Shown here piece after piece: positions 36,313 to 46,050 of a stretch of 64,000 bases of DNA. The translations under genes and the position numbers were made by a program. The stretch's first letter is position 1. Each line of letters begins with the position of its first letter. Below the pieces are notes generated by a model that ran no database searches, was not told where the DNA came from, and was given only the letters and a program-made list of their open reading frames with translations. The DNA is from Pedobacter frigidisoli. Lineage in GTDB: Bacteria; Bacteroidota; Bacteroidia; Sphingobacteriales; Sphingobacteriaceae. The stretch covers positions 25,701-89,700 of the forward strand of contig NZ_SJSN01000020.1 in the NCBI RefSeq assembly GCF_004331675.1. Reading direction: 5' to 3'.

Positions 36313-36843
36313 ATGAAAACAATAAAAACACTTTTAAGCTTTGCTTGCTTTTTACTGCTGCTACAAACGGCAACTGCTCAAGGAACCTTAACAACCAAAA
36401 TTGCGGAATGGGAAAGGGCAAAAGCATATACCAAAGAGTATTTAGATGCCATGCCCGAATCGGGTTATGCGCTAAACCCGACTCCAGAAATGCGATCCTT
36501 TGCTGATCAAATGTTACACCTAACAGATGCTAACTATGGTTTCACCGCTACGGCAACTGGAGAAAAAAGTCCTTTAGGCCTAGGTGAGGTTGAAAAAATG
36601 AAAGATAAATCAAAGGCGAATGTAACTAAAGTAGTAGTGGCTGGTTACGACTATGTGATTGCTGCACTGAAAAAAATGTCTCCAAAGCAATTAGGGGAGA
36701 AAGTGAAGTTTATGAATCGTTTTGAGATGACCAAGGAGATGGTTTTCACAAAAGATTTTGAACACCAAACACATCACCGCGGACAGGCAACCGTATATCT
36801 TCGTTTAGCGGGTGTTACGCCTCCGGCAGAAAAATTATTTTAA
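36313..36843 (+). CDS. Secreted DinB-family protein
   Basis: 176 residues with a signal peptide (MKTIKTLLSFACFLLLLQTATAQ). The DinB four-helix fold has three metal-ligand histidines: one in MLHLTDANYG and two in FEHQTHHRGQATVYLRLAG, the most conserved part of the family. DinB proteins bind a divalent metal and many are thiol transferases or of unknown role. A secreted form is common in Bacteroidota. It ends at a terminator. Confidence 0.86.
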   Translation: MKTIKTLLSFACFLLLLQTATAQGTLTTKIAEWERAKAYTKEYLDAMPESGYALNPTPEMRSFADQMLHLTDANYGFTATATGEKSPLGLGEVEKMKDKSKANVTKVVVAGYDYVIAALKKMSPKQLGEKVKFMNRFEMTKEMVFTKDFEHQTHHRGQATVYLRLAGVTPPAEKLF

Positions 36844-36853
36844 TTATTTTGTG

Positions 36854-36890
36854 AGTATAGCAAGTTGCATTAGGCTTGCTATACTTTTTG
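36854..36890 (+). terminator. Terminator after the DinB gene
   Basis: Stem AGTATAGCAAG (36854-36864) with CTTGCTATACT (36875-36885), 10-base loop, followed by TTTTGCTT. It begins 11 bases after the stop codon. Confidence 0.85.
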
Positions 36891-36996
36891 CTTAGGCACC
36901 ATACGAAAACCAATTACTAGAAAATAATTTTAGCTTTCATATCATTTAAATCATTCCCATTCAAAACAATTTCTTAATAACCTCGCTTTTAACTAT

Positions 36997-37436
36997 ATGA
37001 AAATAGTAAAAGCCATAGTTGCAGGTTTTGCAGGAGCAATTGCCTTAAACATATTACATGAAACGGTTCGCAGGTTTGATGCAGATGCACCGCGAATAGA
37101 TCTTTTGGGAGAAGAAGCACTTTCTCGATCGCTGAATAGCCTAAACCTGGAATCGCCAACGGGCAATAACCTCTACGCTGCAACATTGGCTGGCGATATT
37201 ATTAGCAACGGAATTTATTATAGTGCCATCGGAATGGCAGGCAAAAGGAACATCTACGTTAAAGGCGCCATTGCAGGTTAACAGCTGGCTTAGGTGCCAT
37301 CAAACTTCCAGATAAAATGGGGCTTGATGATGAGCCTGTAACCAAAACAGATAAAACCAGGGTGCTCACGGTAGCATGGTACGTTTTCGGTGGATTAGTT
37401 ACCGCAGCGGTATTTGATCGCTTGGGGAGGGTCTGA
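36997..37436 (+). pseudogene. Small membrane protein gene with a single-base frameshift
   Basis: The frame from 36997 gives 94 codons (MKIVKAIVAGFAGAIALNIL ... KGAIAG) and stops at 37279. Sliding one base at GGTTAACAG lets the frame continue TAGLGAIKLPDKMGLDDEPV to WYVFGGLVTAAVFDRLGRV and a stop at 37434. The two halves fit one protein of about 146 residues with three membrane helices, so one base has probably been lost from a T-run (GGTTTAACA to GGTTAACA). The family is not recognised. It may be a recent pseudogene or a sequencing error. Confidence 0.6.
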
Positions 37437-37592
37437 TTTTTGGGTTTGATCTGCTTATCAAAACACCAATCCACTACAGCTAATTTTCTTAAAACTTATT
37501 TGAATTCCCCCAAGTTTATAATGATTTTACATCTTCCTGTAATTCATTTCCACTAATAAGGATAGCTTTGTTTCGCTCCTTTTCATTATTAA

Positions 37593-39425
37593 ATGGCAAA
37601 AAATAGAAATACAATCCCTACCGAAAATATTACCTTCAAAGATCGTCTTGCCTCCCTAAAAAACCTGCCAGGCTTTTTTAAATTGGTATGGCAAAGTAGT
37701 CCCAGCAAAACTGCCATCAGTTTTACACTGAGAATTTTACGTTCTGCGATGCCAGTCGCATTACTTTATGTAGGGAAATTGATTATTGATGAAGTTGTAG
37801 CCTTGAATGGCCATACCTCCAAGGATTTACATTATTTATGGGAATTAGTTGCTCTAGAATTTGCATTGGCCGTATTTACCGATGGACTGAATAGGATGAT
37901 TAACCTCACGGATAGTTTGCTGGGCGATTTGTTTTCCAACTATACCTCTATGCGAATAATGAAACATGCCGCAACTTTGGATTTAGATCAGTTTGAAGAT
38001 TCTGTGTTTTATGATAAGTTAGAACGTGCCAGACAGCAGACTGTGGGTAGAACGGTATTGCTGTCGCAGGTGATGGGCCAGATACAGGATTTTATCTCCA
38101 TGGCATTTCTCATCACTGGTTTAATTGCTTTCAATCCCTGGTTAATTCTACTTTTGTTACTGGCCATCATTCCATCTTTCCTTGGAGAATCTTATTTCAA
38201 TAGCAAGAACTATGCGTTATCTCGAAGTCAAACTCCAGAGCGCAGGGAACTAGATTATGTGCGTTACCTGGGCGCTAGTGATGAGACAGCAAAAGAGGTT
38301 AAAATATTCGGACTGGCGGATTTCATTACCAATCGTTTCAAAACATTATCAGATAAATTTTATGCTGATAACAGTAGATTGTCCATCCGAAGAGCAGGCT
38401 GGGGAACTTTCTTTTCGGTATTGGGAACGATGGGTTATTACGCAGCCTACGGATTTATTATTTACGATACCGTTCAGGGGAGATCTACCGTTGGAAGTTT
38501 AACTTTCTTGGCGGGCTCATTTAGACAATTAAGTGGCTTGATGGAAATGATGTTATCACGTTTCACAATCGTTTCCCAGGGAGCGATTTACTTGAATGAT
38601 TTTATTGGGTTTTTTGAGATTAAACCTAAAATTACCAAAACTGAAAATGCGATTCCATTTCCAAATCCGATAAAAAATGGTTTTATATTTGAAAATGTGG
38701 GCTTCCAATACCACAACACTACGCGATGGGCGAATAGAAACTTAAACTTCGAATTTAAGCCAGGAGAAAAACTTGCCCTTGTGGGTGAGAATGGCGCTGG
38801 CAAAACAACCTTGGTTAAACTATTGGCACGTCTTTATGATCCAACTGAAGGTAGAATTCTATTAGATGGAAAAGATTTAAGGGAATATGATTTGGATGAC
38901 TTGCGTTATAATCTGGGTATTATTTTCCAGGATTACATCCGATATCAAATGAGTTTCCAACAAAATATTGCGGTAGGAAATATTAAGGAAGTTGACAATC
39001 TGGACCTGGTCAAAAAGGCCGCACAAGAAAGTCTGGCAGACCAATTGGCGCTAAAACTTACTAACGGCTACCAACAGGCTCTTGGCAGAAAGTTTAATGA
39101 TGGCGTAGAGCTATCAGGAGGCGAATGGCAGAAAGTTGCCTTGGCAAGGGCTTACATGAAAGAAGCACAGGTTTTGATCTTGGATGAACCCACTGCTGCC
39201 TTAGACGCCCGGGCTGAATATGAGGTATTTCAACGTTTTGCAGAACTGACAAAAGGAAAATCAGCGGTATTAATTTCTCATCGTTTCTCTACCGCTCGTT
39301 TAGCCGATCGAATTCTGGTCTTAGATAAGGGAACGTTGTTAGAGTCTGGTACACATGCCCAATTATTGGCCGCCAATGGAAGATATTCAGAGTTATTCCA
39401 TCTTCAGGCTATGGGCTATCAATAG
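37593..39425 (+). CDS. ABC exporter, fused membrane and ATPase domains
   Basis: 610 residues: a six-helix membrane domain (about 40-330) and an ATPase domain (about 370-605). Walker A is GENGAGKTTL, the signature is LSGGEWQK, and Walker B is VLILDEPTAALDAR, with the switch His in LISHRFST. It works as a homodimer or heterodimer half-transporter at the inner membrane. The substrate is unknown; members include lipid and peptide exporters. It is followed after 94 bases by an M23 peptidase gene. Confidence 0.9.
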   Translation: MAKNRNTIPTENITFKDRLASLKNLPGFFKLVWQSSPSKTAISFTLRILRSAMPVALLYVGKLIIDEVVALNGHTSKDLHYLWELVALEFALAVFTDGLNRMINLTDSLLGDLFSNYTSMRIMKHAATLDLDQFEDSVFYDKLERARQQTVGRTVLLSQVMGQIQDFISMAFLITGLIAFNPWLILLLLLAIIPSFLGESYFNSKNYALSRSQTPERRELDYVRYLGASDETAKEVKIFGLADFITNRFKTLSDKFYADNSRLSIRRAGWGTFFSVLGTMGYYAAYGFIIYDTVQGRSTVGSLTFLAGSFRQLSGLMEMMLSRFTIVSQGAIYLNDFIGFFEIKPKITKTENAIPFPNPIKNGFIFENVGFQYHNTTRWANRNLNFEFKPGEKLALVGENGAGKTTLVKLLARLYDPTEGRILLDGKDLREYDLDDLRYNLGIIFQDYIRYQMSFQQNIAVGNIKEVDNLDLVKKAAQESLADQLALKLTNGYQQALGRKFNDGVELSGGEWQKVALARAYMKEAQVLILDEPTAALDARAEYEVFQRFAELTKGKSAVLISHRFSTARLADRILVLDKGTLLESGTHAQLLAANGRYSELFHLQAMGYQ

Positions 39426-39519
39426 CAGGTATTTATCACTACTTGTGCTTTAGGCCATTTGATTATCTGCATTTCCAAAACCATGGAGAATGAATCTTGT
39501 TATTACCTAAAAGGACTTC

Positions 39520-40842
39520 ATGCAGCAACGTATTTTACCATTACTCTCCGTTTTATTTATTTCCTCAATTATAATTTCCTGCAAAACCGGATCAATTAAT
39601 CTGTTTAAGGCTGATAGTCTGCATGAGCAATACCAACGGAAATTGGAAACCGCTGGCTTAGATAAAACTGCAATGGGTGCCGCATGGATAAATTCTGCAA
39701 CTTCTAGCATAGAAAAGGCACTAACCATTACTGTTCCGTTTAAAGAAGTTGGCTATTTCTCCGCAGAGAAAATTCCTGCCGCCGCATATAAATTCTCAGC
39801 AATCAAAGGGCAGAAACTAACCATCAGCTCAACTAAAAAGCCTACGGAAACAGCACTTTACCTAGATTTCTGGTTTTTACCGGAAAACGGTAAGCCAAAA
39901 TTAGTTGCATCTGCAGATACCTTAAATAGTCCTTTAAAACACGACATCGATGACACTGGAAACTACCTCATCAGATTACAGCCCGAACTCTTGAAAAGCA
40001 TAGAATATACCCTGGAAATTACTTCTGGACCATCTTTGGCCTTTCCAATAAAATCGAAAAATAGCAGCAACAGCATCAAAAGTTATTGGGGCGATGGAAG
40101 GGACAACAACATTAGAAAACACGAGGGCATTGATATTTTTGGGACTTTTAGAAGTCCTGTACTCTCCATTGCAGAGGGAACAATTACACGGGTAAATGAA
40201 AACAATTTAGGGGGAAAGGTAGTTTGGCTCAGACCGAAAGGAAAAGATTATACAGTTTATTATGCCCACCTAGATGAGCAAATTGCTACTGAAGGACAAG
40301 TGGTAAAAATAGGTGATACAGTTGGTTTGATGGGCAATACTGGAAATGCAAAGACCACACCCACTCACCTACACTTTGGCATTTATACTGCTGGAGGTGC
40401 AATAAATCCATTGCCGTTTATAGATCCGATTTCAAAATTACCAGTTAATATAGGCGTTCCAATTTCAAATCTGAATAAGACATTACGAACATCAATGCAA
40501 GTAAAGTTGTTAAGTGCCCCTCAAAATAGAGCCAATGTATTGGCCAACCTAGAAGCAGGAACAATAATCAATGTAAATTCGGCGACAGGAAATTATTATA
40601 GGGCAGAACTTCCTGATGGAAATACCGGTTTTATTCAAAGTAGTGACTTAGCTCAAACCAGCAAGCCCCTGCGTATGATCAAGGTCAATCCAGCACAAAT
40701 AAAATTGTATAATCAACCAGATAGCCTATCACCGGTAAAATTGAATTTAAAGGCAGGTCAATGGGTAAGCATATTGGGAATCTTCAACAACTTTCAACTG
40801 GTTAGTGATGAAAATTCACAAGTTGGATGGATTGTGAAATAA
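39520..40842 (+). CDS. M23 peptidase lipoprotein with C-terminal SH3-like domains
   Basis: 440 residues with a lipobox (SSIIISCKTG). The M23 core has the zinc ligands HEGIDIFG (His and Asp) and THLHFGIY (HxH), and cuts peptidoglycan crosslinks or peptides in the periplasm. Two SH3b-like regions follow (about residues 325-440), which often bind cell wall. The N-terminal region (50-190) resembles a beta-sandwich. The role is probably in wall remodelling. Together with the preceding exporter it may form an operon. Confidence 0.87.
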   Translation: MQQRILPLLSVLFISSIIISCKTGSINLFKADSLHEQYQRKLETAGLDKTAMGAAWINSATSSIEKALTITVPFKEVGYFSAEKIPAAAYKFSAIKGQKLTISSTKKPTETALYLDFWFLPENGKPKLVASADTLNSPLKHDIDDTGNYLIRLQPELLKSIEYTLEITSGPSLAFPIKSKNSSNSIKSYWGDGRDNNIRKHEGIDIFGTFRSPVLSIAEGTITRVNENNLGGKVVWLRPKGKDYTVYYAHLDEQIATEGQVVKIGDTVGLMGNTGNAKTTPTHLHFGIYTAGGAINPLPFIDPISKLPVNIGVPISNLNKTLRTSMQVKLLSAPQNRANVLANLEAGTIINVNSATGNYYRAELPDGNTGFIQSSDLAQTSKPLRMIKVNPAQIKLYNQPDSLSPVKLNLKAGQWVSILGIFNNFQLVSDENSQVGWIVK

Positions 40843-41246
40843 CAAGGCTAAAACATAAATATCAAAGACACACTGTTTAGCGCCTCATTTGATGATTATT
40901 GGTTTACATAAATGATCGTCACCCTCAGCTTGATCCGACAACTATCGGATGGGGATCTTAATAGTTCTTCTGAATTTTAATTAAACTACTGAATGCTGAT
41001 TCATCAGCCCTAAATCACTTACATTTTTTTTTTGGATCAGCTTATTCAATAGCATTCCTATTATATACAGTAGGGGTTTGGAAAGAATGGCAGGAAACCT
41101 TAGGCTGGTTCTGCCCCCGCTGTGCCATCGGGTTTAGTCTGCGCTGCATTTCTCTTTTTTGAAAGTTGGCTCAGCGAAAACGAAAAAAACAACGTATAAC
41201 ATTAAGGCTCGCAATCGTCCTTAACCTTACGCCCAAACTGGCGAAA
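40843..41246. repeat. Intergenic region with dispersed repeats
   Basis: About 400 bases with no gene. GATCGTCACCCTCAGCTTGA (from 40914) resembles the GTCGTCACCCTGAACTTGAT element at 14001. From about 41074, GGTTTGGAAAG and then GTGCCATCGGGTTTAG match the element at 12219-12320. The region lies between a plus-strand gene and the convergent LysE gene, with no clear terminator. Confidence 0.5.
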
Positions 41247-41900
41247 CTAAAAAACTACAAATAACTGCTTCACAACTAAATAAGCGGCTAAAACAAACAA
41301 AAATATGGCGATAGATTTATTTACAATTAAGCTACTCAGCGCAAACTTCTCTTGTATATAGGTAGCAAAATGGGCATATACATATAATGCCAATGCAGAG
41401 CCAAAACCAGAGCCAATACTGAATATCACTAAGGAAAGATAATCCGTTTTGATCCACTCGTGTAGGATAACGTAATTTCCAAAGAACAACCAAAAAGGAA
41501 TCTGGACTGGATTGAGCACACCCAAGATTAATCCATACAAAACACTTCCACTACGTTTGTCTTCTTTCTTATTGCTGGTTTTAGGCGCTTTTTTACGGTT
41601 AACCCATGTAATTGTTCCCATCACCAGAAACATGAGAATCATAAAACAATCCACCAAGGTTCCAAGCCTAACCTCGCTAACCGCCTCATTTGGATTGATA
41701 TCACTCATCGCCCACCGGGCAAAACGCATCATACCAAAAGTGAAGCACACCTCTACACAGGAAAAAGATAGGATGAAATACCATACCTGTCGCATGCCCT
41801 TATTAATGGCCAATTGCGCTACGGTAAGGTTGATATTGCCAGGGGGAATATAGCCCATGGCGTTGAGGATGATGCCTATGAAAAACGTTATAAAAAGCAT
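41247..41900 (-). CDS. LysE-family amino acid exporter
   Basis: 217 residues with six membrane helices. The family hallmark is at the N-terminus: PPGNINLTVAQLAINKGMRQ (19-38), followed by GLILGVLNPVQIPFWLFFG. LysE-type proteins export amino acids or related small molecules. It starts 8 bases after the uvrA stop on the same strand, so both may be on one transcript. Confidence 0.87.
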   Translation of the reverse strand: MLFITFFIGIILNAMGYIPPGNINLTVAQLAINKGMRQVWYFILSFSCVEVCFTFGMMRFARWAMSDINPNEAVSEVRLGTLVDCFMILMFLVMGTITWVNRKKAPKTSNKKEDKRSGSVLYGLILGVLNPVQIPFWLFFGNYVILHEWIKTDYLSLVIFSIGSGFGSALALYVYAHFATYIQEKFALSSLIVNKSIAIFLFVLAAYLVVKQLFVVF

Positions 41901-41908
41901 TGCCGAAA

Positions 41909-44722
41909 TTATGGATTAATGTTTAAATGCGATGCTAAATATTTTCCTGTGTAAGATTTTTTTTCTTTAACCAGATCTTCAGGCACTCCCTCAAACACCA
42001 ATTTACCACCACCATCGCCACCCTCAGGACCGATATCGATAACCCAATCAGCACATTTGATCATGTCCATATTGTGTTCGATAACCAAAATCGTATTTCC
42101 CTGTTCGATTAGAGTATTTAAGGCTTTTAATAGCTTTTTGATATCGTGAAAATGTAAGCCCGTTGTTGGCTCATCGAAAATAAACAATGTTTTATTGGCA
42201 TTATTACCCTTAATTAGGAATGATGCCAGCTTGATCCGTTGGGCTTCTCCACCCGAGAGCGTGTTAGACGATTGCCCTAAGTGGACGTAACCCAAACCTA
42301 CATCAACCAATGGATTTAATTTATTCAGAATCTTCTGTTCATCCTTAAAGAAATCCACTGCTTCATCAATGGTCATATCCAAAATCTCAGATACATTCTT
42401 CTCCTTATAGGTAACATCCAAAACCTGCTGTTTGAAACGTTTTCCGCCGCAGGCCTCGCATGGCAGATAAATATCGGCCATAAACTGCATCTCAATTTTC
42501 ACTTCACCCTCACCTTGGCAAACATCGCAACGACCGCCCTCTACATTGAAAGAGAAAGCTGCTGGTTTTAATCCTGCTGCCTTAGCCGATGCCAAATTGG
42601 AAAATAAGGCACGAATATCATCCCAGGCCTTAACATAGGTAACAGGATTCGAACGACTTGAACGACCAATTGGGTTTTGATCGACCATTTCCACAGCATT
42701 TACCATTTCATAGTTACCGAAGATACCATCGTAAGAACCGGTTTGCTCCCCAGCATAGTTTCCTATTGCTTTCTGCAAGGCTGGATATAAAATCTTTTTC
42801 ACCAAACTGGTTTTTCCAGAACCTGAAACACCACTCACAGCTGTAAAAACACCTAGTGGAAACTTCACATCAATATTTTGGAGATTATTTTCCCTAGCGC
42901 CCTTGATTAGAATGTGGTCTTTCCACTTACGTCGCTTTTCTGGAATGGCAATTTTTTCTAATCCCGCCAAATAACGGCCCGTTAAACTATGTTTATCTTT
43001 TAAAATCTCCTCGTAATCACCGCTAAAAACTAGGTTTCCTCCATGCGTACCCGCCTCTGGACCAATATCGATGATATGATCGGCAGCTCGCATCATTTCT
43101 TCCTCATGTTCTACAACAATTACCGTGTTTCCAACATTTCTAAGCGAAATCAGCACCTCAATCAGTTTGTTCGTATCGCGTGGATGTAAACCGATACTTG
43201 GCTCATCCAACACATAAATAGAACCGACCAAACTACTACCAAGAGAAGTTGCCAAATTGATACGCTGCGATTCCCCACCAGATAATGAGTTTGATAATCG
43301 GTTTAAGGTAAGATAACCTAACCCTACATTATTTAGGTAAAGAAAACGGTTATCGATTTCTGCCAACAAACGTTTAGCAATCTTGGTATCGTTGGTGTTT
43401 AATTTTAATTCGTTAAAGAAAACCAGCGCCTTTGCCAAAGGCATCAATACCACATCAATAATAGATTTTTCAGCTATTTTGACATAAGATGCATCTTTAC
43501 GCAAGCGAGAGCCCTTACAATCCGGACAAGTGGTTTTTCCGCGGTAGCGTGATAACATGACACGGTATTGGATTTTATAGGTTTGCTCTTCTAATTCCTT
43601 AAAGAAAGCGTCTAAACCTGAAAAATACTTGTTGCCTGTCCACAATAACTGCTGCTCTTTTTCTGTTAACTGACTGTATGAACGATGGATAGGAAAATCG
43701 AATTTACCTGCAACTTTAATAAAGTTTTGTAGCCAAATGCCCATCTTCTCCCCTCTCCAAGGCGCAATGGCATTATCATATACACTTTTGCTCTTATCAG
43801 GGATAACCAAATCTTCATCAATACCAATTACGTTTCCATAACCCTCACAACGTTTACAAGCACCGTAAGGATTATTAAAGGAGAAAAAGTTTGGTGTAGG
43901 CTCCTCAAAACGCATTCCGTCCAACTCGAAACGATCGCTGAAATGTTTGGTTTTACCTCCCGTCTCTACATAACAATCGCCTTTGCCCTCAAAGAATGCT
44001 GTCTGCACCGAATCTGCCAACCTACTCAAGGTTTCCTCTTCCTGATTGGTAACGATACGATCGATCAGAATCTGAACGGTTTTATCATCAACAAGTTCGG
44101 CATCCTTAAAATCAGCATCATCTAAAACTGATTCAATTTTTTCAACCTTATCGCTAATCAAAACCCTTAAAAAGCCCTTCTGCAAAAGGATAGCCAGTTC
44201 TTCCTTAATGGTTCTGTTGTTATGTGGGTAAAGCGGACAGAATATGGTTACTGTTGTATCTTCAGGCATTGCGCCAACATAATCTACCACCGTACTAACC
44301 GAATCTTTTTTAACCTCTTTGCCAGAAATTGGCGAGATTGTTTTTCCAATACGGGAAAATAAAAGTTTTAAATAATCGTAAATCTCTGTCGATGTACCAA
44401 CAGTAGAACGAGGATTTGAGGTAATTACCTTTTGTTCGATAGCGATTGCCGGAGCAATTCCCTTAATATAATCTACATCAGGCTTGTTCATACGGCCCAT
44501 AAATTGGCGGGCATAAGATGATAAACTCTCTACATATCGTCGTTGCCCCTCGGCGTATAGAGTATCAAATGCCAATGAAGATTTTCCCGAACCAGACATC
44601 CCAGTAATCACCACCAATCTATTTTTTGGGATGGCAACATCTATGTTTTTCAGGTTGTGCACACGTGCACCTTTTATAATAATATTTTTATGCGGATCTT
44701 TTTCGGCTTCTTTTTTGCTCAT
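41909..44722 (-). CDS. uvrA: UvrABC excinuclease subunit A
   Basis: 937 residues from the chosen start 44722 (MSKKEAEKDPHKN); an ATG 30 bases earlier would add MGYVLNPLLF, which is not seen in typical UvrA. Two ABC ATPase halves are present with Walker A GMSGSGKSSL and GVSGSGKTSL and signatures LSGGESQRINLA and LSGGEAQRIKLA. Zinc-binding CxxC pairs are visible (CKRCEGYG, CPDCKGSR, CDVCQGEG, CEACGGKR). UvrA finds bulky DNA damage and loads UvrB. It is full length and intact. Confidence 0.95.
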   Translation of the reverse strand: MSKKEAEKDPHKNIIIKGARVHNLKNIDVAIPKNRLVVITGMSGSGKSSLAFDTLYAEGQRRYVESLSSYARQFMGRMNKPDVDYIKGIAPAIAIEQKVITSNPRSTVGTSTEIYDYLKLLFSRIGKTISPISGKEVKKDSVSTVVDYVGAMPEDTTVTIFCPLYPHNNRTIKEELAILLQKGFLRVLISDKVEKIESVLDDADFKDAELVDDKTVQILIDRIVTNQEEETLSRLADSVQTAFFEGKGDCYVETGGKTKHFSDRFELDGMRFEEPTPNFFSFNNPYGACKRCEGYGNVIGIDEDLVIPDKSKSVYDNAIAPWRGEKMGIWLQNFIKVAGKFDFPIHRSYSQLTEKEQQLLWTGNKYFSGLDAFFKELEEQTYKIQYRVMLSRYRGKTTCPDCKGSRLRKDASYVKIAEKSIIDVVLMPLAKALVFFNELKLNTNDTKIAKRLLAEIDNRFLYLNNVGLGYLTLNRLSNSLSGGESQRINLATSLGSSLVGSIYVLDEPSIGLHPRDTNKLIEVLISLRNVGNTVIVVEHEEEMMRAADHIIDIGPEAGTHGGNLVFSGDYEEILKDKHSLTGRYLAGLEKIAIPEKRRKWKDHILIKGARENNLQNIDVKFPLGVFTAVSGVSGSGKTSLVKKILYPALQKAIGNYAGEQTGSYDGIFGNYEMVNAVEMVDQNPIGRSSRSNPVTYVKAWDDIRALFSNLASAKAAGLKPAAFSFNVEGGRCDVCQGEGEVKIEMQFMADIYLPCEACGGKRFKQQVLDVTYKEKNVSEILDMTIDEAVDFFKDEQKILNKLNPLVDVGLGYVHLGQSSNTLSGGEAQRIKLASFLIKGNNANKTLFIFDEPTTGLHFHDIKKLLKALNTLIEQGNTILVIEHNMDMIKCADWVIDIGPEGGDGGGKLVFEGVPEDLVKEKKSYTGKYLASHLNINP

Positions 44723-44982
44723 GAATAATAAAGGATTTAAAACATAACCCATTTGATAATCATTGGGTTTTTAAAAACATACAAAAATAGGGTACTGAGA
44801 CGGTTAATTTATTTTTTAACATTTTATTTTTTGCTTTTTGATAAAAAAATAACTTTCTTTGGATAACAACGACCTCAGAACCAAACTAACAACATTCAAA
44901 AACATAGGAGATAGGCTATAGAAATTAAACATCTACAAATTAATTTTTAGCAAATAGTACGGGATTTAGTGTAGGTAAACCT

Positions 44983-45567
44983 ATGAATTTACAATCATAC
45001 AATGATCAGGACCTGGTAAAGTTATACGTTACCGGGAACGAGAATGGATTGCAGGAACTTTTAAGACGACATAAGAGCAAAATTTATACTTCTATCTACT
45101 TATTGGTGAAAGACCAATATTTGGCGGAGGATATTTTTCAGGATGCTTTTATTAAGGTAATAAATACGCTGCGATCAGGACGATATAACGAGGAAGGCAA
45201 GTTCTTACCTTGGGTAATGCGTATAGCACACAACTTAGTTATTGATTATTTCAGAAAGGAAAAAAGAACGCCAATTATTACGAGTTCTGATGGAATGGAT
45301 GTATTCAATACACTTCAGTTTTATGATGAGAGTGCAGAGGATAAAATGCTTCGCGATCAAACCCATAAAGATTTAAAGGCAATGATTCAATTGCTGCCAG
45401 ATGAGCAAAAAGAAGTGCTCCTAATGCGCCATTATGCAGATTTGAGCTTTAAGGAAATAGCCGATTTAACCGACGTAAGTATTAATACGGCACTCGGCCG
45501 TATGCGCTATGCTTTGAGCAATTTGCGCAAAATGCTTAAGACGAAAGAAATGACCTACAAGGGGTAA
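44983..45567 (+). CDS. ECF-type RNA polymerase sigma factor
   Basis: 194 residues. Region 2 (about 25-95, YLAEDIFQDAFIKVIN and FLPWVMRIAHNLVIDYFRKEKR) and region 4 (about 135-190, LPDEQKEVLLMRHYADLSFKEIADLTDVSINTALGRMRYA) are typical. No anti-sigma gene with a membrane helix follows. Instead a 64-residue protein is encoded 88 bases downstream, and this pairing may be conserved. An AT-rich region upstream has a TAACTTTC box about 125 bases before the ATG. Confidence 0.9.
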   Translation: MNLQSYNDQDLVKLYVTGNENGLQELLRRHKSKIYTSIYLLVKDQYLAEDIFQDAFIKVINTLRSGRYNEEGKFLPWVMRIAHNLVIDYFRKEKRTPIITSSDGMDVFNTLQFYDESAEDKMLRDQTHKDLKAMIQLLPDEQKEVLLMRHYADLSFKEIADLTDVSINTALGRMRYALSNLRKMLKTKEMTYKG

Positions 45568-45655
45568 TAAAAAAGTTACATAAAATGTTTTAGCGATTGA
45601 AATAAAGCATCTGAACTATCGTTAAGTTTATAAAACTTATCACATTTAGTTGCTT

Positions 45656-45850
45656 ATGACAAAAACCTCTACATCAAAAACAAATGTAAATTTACAAAAC
45701 CACAGTATGTTTCAGCCTAGAACTGATATTGAATCTGACGCAGAAATCGACTTATTTTACGATCAAATCAAAAGTAAGTTAGATAGACTGGCTAAAAATC
45801 CTCAAGATGAAACCATCAATAAGATTTTAGCTTACAGCAGATCAAAGTAA
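45656..45850 (+). CDS. Small conserved protein next to the sigma factor
   Basis: 64 residues from the ATG at 45656 (a TTG at 45650 is in frame but unlikely). It is hydrophilic: a polar N-terminus (MTKTSTSKTNVNLQNHSMFQ) and an acidic helix (ESDAEIDLFYDQIKSKLDRL), then ETINKILAYSRSK. No family is recognised with certainty. Its place between the sigma gene and a strong terminator suggests one transcript, and it could be a soluble partner or regulator of the sigma factor. That is inference. Confidence 0.65.
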   Translation: MTKTSTSKTNVNLQNHSMFQPRTDIESDAEIDLFYDQIKSKLDRLAKNPQDETINKILAYSRSK

Positions 45851-45866
45851 ATTTTACATAAGCTAG

Positions 45867-45900
45867 AAAAGCTGCCCCACAAAGTGAGGCAGCTTTTTTT
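45867..45900 (+). terminator. Terminator after the sigma-factor operon
   Basis: Stem AAAAGCTGCC (45867-45876) and GGCAGCTTTT (45888-45897), 11-base loop, with a seven-T run ending at 45900. Confidence 0.9.
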
Positions 45901-46050
45901 GTGCCCCATGTTTGCTGGTCTCCTCTTCCATCTCCCCATCATCCATCAACAATCAACCATTTTACATCTTTCAAAATGTCTTGAATTTTACAATTACTGT
46001 GTAAAAAAGGCTTACCTTTACATAGTGTGAATTTAACACTAAGTAACGCT

